Assembly (NCBI RefSeq): GCF_003711515.1 | Contig: NW_021167079.1 | Coordinates: forward strand, 1,539,471 to 1,603,470 | Direction of reading: 5' to 3' | Length of the DNA stretch: 64,000 nucleotides | DNA from: Sodiomyces alkalinus F11 | Taxonomy: Eukaryota > Ascomycota > Sordariomycetes > Glomerellales > Plectosphaerellaceae | Program-made: the position numbers and the translations under genes | Shown: piece by piece, positions 58,170-64,000 of the stretch | Layout: every line of letters begins with the position of its first letter | Numbering within the stretch: position 1 is the stretch's first letter | Notes under the pieces: model-generated | Database searches by the model: none | What the model was told of the DNA's origin: nothing | The model's input: only the letters and a program-made list of their open reading frames with translations

Positions 58170-60647
58170 ATGCCGAGTCCAGGGAACATCTCCTCCTCCG
58201 GTTCCACTGATAGGGGTGACCCTGAGGAATTAGCCACCGAGGAGCAACACCTGCGTCTCCGGGCTTTGACCTGGATCCTCTCACACACTAACTCTGACCC
58301 GGGTCGAAACAACGAAAGCTCTTGTCATGGAAAGACAGGCTCAACCTTGCACTTTGCGCGAAGCCGGAGCCAACGTTTCTTATACGAGACTACCGAGATG
58401 CTCGCTTTCCTACTGGAAAGACATCATGAATCGATTTCCGTCACGCCAGGTGATCGGAACGGCACGCCCAGCTTCGTCTCGCGGTCGTATGGCGCACAGC
58501 CTCCCAAGCTCCTGGACCATATGGAGATAGATCTGGAAGAGCTCATCGAGTTTGGTGATATTTTGGGCATCCCTCAAGAGACGGCCATTCATTATCTGCA
58601 ACAGTGTCAACAGACCCCCGACTGCTCTGCAGAGCCCGTCCCCGTTTTCCCGACCAACCCCACGAACACCGCTACCACTGCAGCTGGAAGTAGTGAGGCC
58701 AATCAAGATAGCGACGGTTGGGGCCAGGATGAATCTGCGTTCTTCGTAAAAATGTCCAAAGTGGCCCCCAATGACTATCCTGCGCCCTCGGACGACAACC
58801 CGACCACTACTCCCTCTGGTCATGGTCAGTATCTCATGCGCCACGTCAAGGCTCAGATCAGCGAGAACATCTTCCTTACCGATGTCTCCTTCAAGCAACA
58901 CTGCGGGAACATGGTCGACGCCATCAAGCGCACCCACAAAGCCAGGCATGACCCTTTTATGCTGAACACGGCCCACACCAGTCTCGCCATTTATCTGTAC
59001 CTGGTCTCTGCCAGCAGCATCTACGAGAGGCTTCAGCGAGGCTTCGAGGAGTTTAGCTTCGGACGCTACCTCACCATTCCCATGACTGAGGTGCTGGACA
59101 AGGAACCCAACGCCTTCCGTCTTCCGTCCGAGGTGTCCTATGACGAGATGACCGTTATCCCCCTTCCCATCGATTTCTACCGGCTTCGTCCCGAACAGAG
59201 AGCAGCTCTGGAAGACTTGCTGTACAACGAACTACCAAAGCACGGGATCGCGCATGAGCACTTCGACCCGGACGCGCCCGGGGGTCTCCTGGAACGGGAG
59301 CGGTTTTACGACACGCACGGACGGATCATGTTCCACACACTCCTCACCACCATCATGACCCGGCTGACCGAGGAGGTCACCTGCCTCGTCAAGGCCAAGC
59401 GGGCGGCCATGGAGGCGCAGGCCGCCATCAACCGCGGCGAGGGCGACCACATAAGCGCGGCGCGCAGGGGGGAACTGGCCGACAGCGTCACGTACCATGC
59501 CAAGATGACGAGCGTCATGTTTAAGATGCTGGACGTGCTGCGGCTCAACTTCGAATCGATCATCAACAGCCACATGACCTGGCTGTGCCGCATCTTCGGC
59601 GCCTTCCCGGACAGCTACGACTTCGAGGCGGAGGGCGGTCGTCTCCGCGATGAGTCTAGGGCAAACGGGCTCTTTGACGAGTTCGCACCGCTGTGTCGGG
59701 AGATCTTCGAGCGCGGCTGGGTCGTCTCGTGCGTGCACTGGCTCAAGCTGCTCTGCCTGCCCGAAGGCAGCATGAAGGTCCTCCGCCGGCCGTTCCATGC
59801 CTCGATGCGGGATAACATGCTGTCGGCGCACATTGCCAACTGCAAGGTCGTCTACCTGGGCATCACGCCGGCGGCGGACAAGACGCGGATGATGCCCGTC
59901 AGGGCGTGCCTCCGCAGCATGGGGTACAGCTCGTTCGAGATCAGCGATGCCCTCGAGTGGCTCGTGCTCCAGGGGAGCATCCCCGGCGTCCGAGAGGTAG
60001 ACCGGGTCGAGTTCAAGGGCTGCGTGCATGCCGAGGCCTTGCACATCCTCCTCATGGGCTTGAAGCGGCAGAGGGACCAGATGGAACTGTCCCCGGAAGA
60101 GGTGGCGGCGGAGGAGCAGGCACAGGAGCAGAAATCCGACGAGAACCAGAACGAGAGCGAGAAGGAAAAAGAGAAACGGAAGCAAAAACCCATCTGGTTA
60201 CCCAAGACGGCCATCACGTCGAGGATCCTCAAAGACCGGGGGTACGCGCTGGTCAGCAACAACCCCTTCTGCGCCGGCTGCCGCGCGATCCTGGACTACG
60301 TCGCCGGAGAATACGTTCAGGACGGCGATAGCCTCGTTCACAGGGGGAGCCGGCCGGCCTGGACGCAGTTCGATTTGCCTCCTTGGACGCCGCGGGACGT
60401 CATGCAAGTGGCGCTGGATGAGGCCGAGGTGGAGGTGGCCATGAGGATGAGGAGCATACTCAACAGGGCGGCGCGGTACCGGAGCTACTCGATGATGGAC
60501 TTTGAGGCTGTTGTCGGGAGCAACACTCCGGTGGTGGAGGCTGTAAACGGTGACGCTACTGACGCATCGATCGACGGGAAGGGGGAAGACAACGATTCGG
60601 AGTGGGAGGACTGTGAGGCGGATGATTCGTTCGATGCCGACCTTTGA
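58170..60647 (+). CDS. Putative deaminase-fold protein (OTT_1508-like), unassigned substrate
   Basis: Single exon of 825 codons; ATG at 58170 (MPSPGNISSSG) is the first in frame. The long N-terminal region is mostly helical (about 1-560), including ALTWILSH, LEELIEFGDILGIPQET and MLDVLRLNFESIINSHMTWL; it is followed by a zinc-deaminase-like C-terminal part: CVHAEALHILL with H620-A-E622, then after an acidic Glu/Lys-rich insertion NNPFCAGCRAILDYV with C701-x2-C704. H-x-E plus C-x2-C is the metal and catalytic signature of cytidine-deaminase-like folds, and large fungal proteins of this build fall in the OTT_1508-like deaminase group. Activity, substrate and localisation are unknown. The C-terminus is very acidic (SEWEDCEADDSFDADL). 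Family assignment is from motif order only. Confidence 0.6.
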   Translation: MPSPGNISSSGSTDRGDPEELATEEQHLRLRALTWILSHTNSDPGRNNESSCHGKTGSTLHFARSRSQRFLYETTEMLAFLLERHHESISVTPGDRNGTPSFVSRSYGAQPPKLLDHMEIDLEELIEFGDILGIPQETAIHYLQQCQQTPDCSAEPVPVFPTNPTNTATTAAGSSEANQDSDGWGQDESAFFVKMSKVAPNDYPAPSDDNPTTTPSGHGQYLMRHVKAQISENIFLTDVSFKQHCGNMVDAIKRTHKARHDPFMLNTAHTSLAIYLYLVSASSIYERLQRGFEEFSFGRYLTIPMTEVLDKEPNAFRLPSEVSYDEMTVIPLPIDFYRLRPEQRAALEDLLYNELPKHGIAHEHFDPDAPGGLLERERFYDTHGRIMFHTLLTTIMTRLTEEVTCLVKAKRAAMEAQAAINRGEGDHISAARRGELADSVTYHAKMTSVMFKMLDVLRLNFESIINSHMTWLCRIFGAFPDSYDFEAEGGRLRDESRANGLFDEFAPLCREIFERGWVVSCVHWLKLLCLPEGSMKVLRRPFHASMRDNMLSAHIANCKVVYLGITPAADKTRMMPVRACLRSMGYSSFEISDALEWLVLQGSIPGVREVDRVEFKGCVHAEALHILLMGLKRQRDQMELSPEEVAAEEQAQEQKSDENQNESEKEKEKRKQKPIWLPKTAITSRILKDRGYALVSNNPFCAGCRAILDYVAGEYVQDGDSLVHRGSRPAWTQFDLPPWTPRDVMQVALDEAEVEVAMRMRSILNRAARYRSYSMMDFEAVVGSNTPVVEAVNGDATDASIDGKGEDNDSEWEDCEADDSFDADL

Positions 60648-61375
60648 CCTTGACGGCGGTCCCCTTGCTGATGGCCCTTGCGTGGAAAAGATTGCATTTT
60701 TTTTTTGGAGGGGAGGCACACACACTCCTCAAGCGAAGATACTAGGCTGGTTGGCTCTTTTCTTTACTTTGGCGTTTGGGGTTCTGAGGCACTCGTCTTT
60801 GTCATCCTCCCTTCTACAGGGAACCACCCGGGAGAGTGAAGGGGTATGGGGATACCTCACTGACCATGTGAGATGACTGTTTTCTATAGGATGTAGAAAA
60901 TGGAAGAAAAAACAGGGCCAAGCGTTCTTTGTTTTGCGATTGGGTATAAGCTTGTGTTGATACAGATGAGGTTGACGTTTTTCGCTGTCTTGGTAGAGGT
61001 AGAGTAATCCATCCCAGGCCAGCGTCAGTGTAGTATTAGATGGCTGTGAGGTTGAGTTTCGGTGATAATTACATAAGGTTCGGCGTATTTCATACACGGT
61101 ATATGTTACAGTACATTACTGTAGGATAACTGTAAGATAACGTGGTGGGGAATCGCGGCGATAATTGACGCCGACATACCGAAACATCTCCACTCTAAAG
61201 TCTCGGTCGTCTCGAAAAATTTCCCGAACGTTGCTGCAGTTTCGCGTCAAGGAACCAACTGAATATTACCGCCGGAAACCCCAATACGCTCAAGACATCA
61301 GCAACTCGTTCCCGCTCTCGTTGTAAGATTCTGCAGACAGAATAGGCACTCGAAAAGCGAAAGCCGATACACACG
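60648..61375. other. Intergenic and dbp4 leader
   Basis: 3' flank of the deaminase-like gene and the promoter/leader of dbp4. No gene or clear regulatory site seen. Confidence 0.5.
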
Positions 61376-63190
61376 ATGGCGCCCGCTACGAAGGGCAAGG
61401 GAAAACGACCGGGGCCCTTCAAGCGGGACATCCGCCAGGAGAAGAGGAAGCAGCAGCAACAAAGCATAGAAGCCCTTGATAAGGCAGTGGCAGAGCTGGT
61501 AAGTAAAGACGCAGGCAGGTCAAGACCGCTCTCAGTCCGAACGGAGTCTAATCCCCAGACAACAGGATCTCAAAGCAGAAGACATCAAAACGTTCGCCGA
61601 CCTTCCCCTTTGCCATGCCACGTCCGTGGGCCTCGAGAAATCCAACTTCACCACCCTCACCGACATCCAGGCGCGAGCGATCCCCCTGGCTCTCAAGGGC
61701 ACCGATATCCTGGGTGCGGCCAAGACGGGCAGCGGAAAGACCCTCGCCTTCATCGTCCCCGTCCTCGAGAAGCTGTACCGCGTGCGCTGGACAGAGTACG
61801 ACGGCCTCGGTGCCCTCATCATATCGCCGACGCGCGAACTGGCCGTGCAGATCTTCGAGGTTCTGCGGAAAGTCGGCCGGCAACACGCCTTCTCGGCCGG
61901 GCTCGTCATCGGAGGCAAGAGCCTCAAGGAGGAGGCCGAGCGCCTGACCAAGATGAACATCCTCGTCTGCACCCCCGGGCGCATGCTGCAGCACCTCGAC
62001 CAGACCGCCGGCTTCGACGTCGACAACCTGCAGATCCTCGTCCTGGACGAGGCCGACCGCATCATGGACATGGGCTTCCAGACGGCCGTCGACGCCCTGG
62101 TCGACCACCTCCCCGTCCACAGACAGACGCTGCTCTTCAGCGCCACCCAGAGCAAGAAGGTGTCGGACCTGGCGCGCCTGAGCCTGAAGGACCCGGAGTA
62201 CGTCTCCGTGCACGAGGTGGCCACGCCCTCCACCCTGAAGCAGCACTACCTCGTCACCCCGCTGCCGGAGAAGCTCGACACCCTGTACGGCTTCATCAAG
62301 GCGAACCTGAAGAGCAAGATGATCGTCTTCTTCTCGTCCGGCAAGCAGGTCCGCTTCGTCTACGAGAGCTTCCGGCACATGTCGCCCGGCGTCCCGCTGC
62401 TCCACCTCCTCGGCAAGCAGAAGCAGCTGCAGCGGATGGAGATCACCCGGCGCTTCGCCGAGGCCAGGCACTCCTGCCTCTTCGCCACCGACGTGGTCGC
62501 CCGCGGCGTCGACTTCCCCGCCGTCGACTGGGTCGTGCAGGTCGACTGCCCCGAGGACGCCGACACGTACATCCACCGCGTGGGCCGGACGGCGCGGTTC
62601 GAGCGCGACGGCCGGTCCGTGCTCTTCATGGACCCCAGCGAGGAGGAAGGGATGCTGAAGCGGCTGGCGCAGAAGAAGGTGCCCATCCAGAAGATCGCCG
62701 TCAAGGACCACAAGAAGCGGTCCGTCCGGGACGAGCTGCAGAACATGTGCTTCAAGTACCCGGACCTGAAGTACCTGGGCCAGAAGGCCTTCATCAGCTA
62801 CGTGCGCTCCGTCTACCTGCAGCGGGACAAGGAGGTGTTCAAGTTCGACCAGATGGACCTCGAGGGCTACTCCAACAGCCTTGGATTGCCCGGTCAGCCG
62901 CAGATCAAGTTCCGCAAGGGCGAGGACGTCAAGAAGCTGAAGAACGCGCCGCGGCAGGGCATGTCGAGCGATGAGGACGAATCGGACGGCGAGGCGGAGG
63001 GGGGCGAGGACGGGTCGGAGAAGAAGGAGGGAAAAAAGAAGAAGAAGATGAAGAACGAGGTGCGGACCAAATACGACCGCATGTTCGAACGGACCAACCA
63101 GGACGTCTTGTCTGGTCACTACAACAAGCTCCTAGACGGCTCTGAGCAGACGCCCGATGCCACTGCTGTTGGTAGTGGCGACAACAATAA

Positions 63191-63225
<35 letters not shown>

Positions 63226-64000
63226 ACTTCCTCTCCGTCAAGCGCGTGTTGCACGGCGACGAGCTGGACAACGGCGGGCGAGGCCCCAACGGCGGCATCA
63301 AGAAGATCGTCTTCGGCGGGCAAGAGTTCGTGATAGACTCCAAGCGGCGCGAAAAGGCGCTCATGTCGAAGAAGAAGATGCTCAAGTACAAGGGGAACCC
63401 GACCAAGCTGGTCTTCGACGACGACGGCCAGGCCCACCCCCTGTACGAGCTGCAGGGCGAGGAGGATTTCGAGCGCGACGGCCCCGCCGAGGAGCAGCGC
63501 GCCCGGTTCGTCGAGGACGAGGCCGCGCGGGTGAAGGAGGCTGACCTGGACGATCGCGAGACGGCCAAGGCGAGGTTGCGGGAGAGGAGGTTGAGGAGGA
63601 AGCTGCGCGAGGCGGAGGAGAGGGGCGATATGCTCGGCGGGTCGGCTAGGGCGCAGGCCGCGAAAGCGGTCTTGGCTGCCGGGTCGGATGATGACGGGGA
63701 CGGGGACGGGGACGAGGACGAGGATCCCCTGGCGCTGCTGCGGTCCTTGCCCACGGCTGGAGGGAAGAGTGCGAGCGACAGGGAGGACGACCACGACGAC
63801 GAAGCCTACGAGCGGGAGAGGCGGGAGCAGGAAATGGAGGAGGAGAGGGAGAGGAGGAAGAAGAGAAAGGAACAGGAACGGGAAAAGGAAAATGAAAAGG
63901 GGGCGGAAGAGAAGCCGAAGGCCAAGGAGAAGAAGAAGGCGAGGAAGTGGTTCCAGGATGATGATGATGAAGAGGAGGGTGAAAGGCCGAAGAAGAAGAC
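61376..64000 (+). CDS. dbp4: DEAD-box RNA helicase Dbp4/Hca4, 3' end outside the window
   Basis: Exon 1 61376-61498 (41 codons, [17 protein letters not shown]) and exon 2 from 61566, with a 67-nt intron (GTAAGT...ACAACAG) that changes the reading frame relative to an unspliced reading. Motifs in order: Q motif ([14 protein letters not shown]), I ([10 protein letters not shown]99), Ia (PTRELA), Ib (TPGR), II (DEAD, 202-205), III (SAT), V ([11 protein letters not shown]) and VI (HRVGRTAR). Context segments such as [19 protein letters not shown] and [13 protein letters not shown] are typical of Dbp4/DDX10, which is needed for early 18S rRNA processing and U14 snoRNA release. The basic C-terminal extension carries Ala and Asp runs. 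At the edge the frame is still open at 852 residues, probably near the end. Confidence 0.93.

Noticed and set aside
59232..60185. 317-codon minus-strand frame
   Set aside because: Antisense shadow of the deaminase-like gene; no domain.
61376..62974. 532-codon plus-strand frame continuing from dbp4 exon 1
   Set aside because: It reads through the GTAAGT...ACAG intron in the wrong frame into Arg/Pro-rich nonsense. Splicing restores the helicase.
61548..63119. 523-codon open frame on the minus strand
   Set aside because: It lies entirely antisense to Dbp4 exon 2, which has all DEAD-box motifs. The GC-rich third positions of dbp4 keep the opposite strand open.

Overview
This is nuclear DNA of a filamentous ascomycete, most likely a sordariomycete. 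The evidence is short introns with GTRNGT donors, CTAAC-type branch points and CAG/TAG acceptors, compact GC-rich genes, two recognisable regulators (NIT4/NirA-like and XLR-1/XlnR/XYR1-like), and many homopolymeric amino-acid runs. A family close to the Chaetomiaceae/Sordariales is an inference from overall look. One 65-base run of N at 10085-10149 is an assembly gap. I found no mobile-element coding sequence, no complete tRNA, no rRNA and no CRISPR. Exon coordinates were worked out by hand from splice sites, reading frame and family motifs.

Layout. At 1-4.8 kb: the 3' part of a GILT-family thiol reductase (+), the scavenger decapping enzyme Dcs1/DcpS (-) and a conserved fungal protein of unknown function (-). 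From 4.8 to 10.3 kb there is no supportable gene. At 10.3-14.6 kb: an Alr4036-type FMN-binding protein (-), an AT-rich stretch with three GC-rich hairpins, and a secreted/single-pass membrane protein (-). At 16.0-21.2 kb: a Zn(II)2Cys6 transcription factor (-) and a TatD-type metal-dependent hydrolase (-). At 22.3-29.1 kb: a small membrane protein (+), kinetochore Spc24 (-) divergent from mitochondrial fission Fis1 (+), and a RING-H2 E3 ligase (+).

At 30.4-38.5 kb, a NIT4/NirA-like nitrate regulator (+) and an XLR-1/XlnR-like xylan/cellulose regulator (-) face each other tail to tail. Next comes a gene-free interval of about 9.9 kb, then a single-pass SH3 protein (-), 4 kb without genes, the H/ACA snoRNP assembly factor Naf1 (-), a large protein with deaminase-like zinc motifs (+), and the DEAD-box helicase Dbp4/Hca4 (+), cut by the window edge.

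The genes do not form one pathway. Functional threads are RNA metabolism (Dcs1, Naf1, Dbp4; the last two both act in ribosome/snoRNP biogenesis), nutrient regulation (NIT4, XLR-1, and an unassigned C6 factor) and organelle or chromosome housekeeping (Fis1, Spc24). The most interesting items are the deaminase-like protein, two stop-free in-frame introns, the side-by-side nitrogen and carbon regulators, the triple hairpin at 11.74 kb, a tRNA-Glu-like fragment at 38.6 kb, and dispersed short palindromes in the gene-poor DNA.
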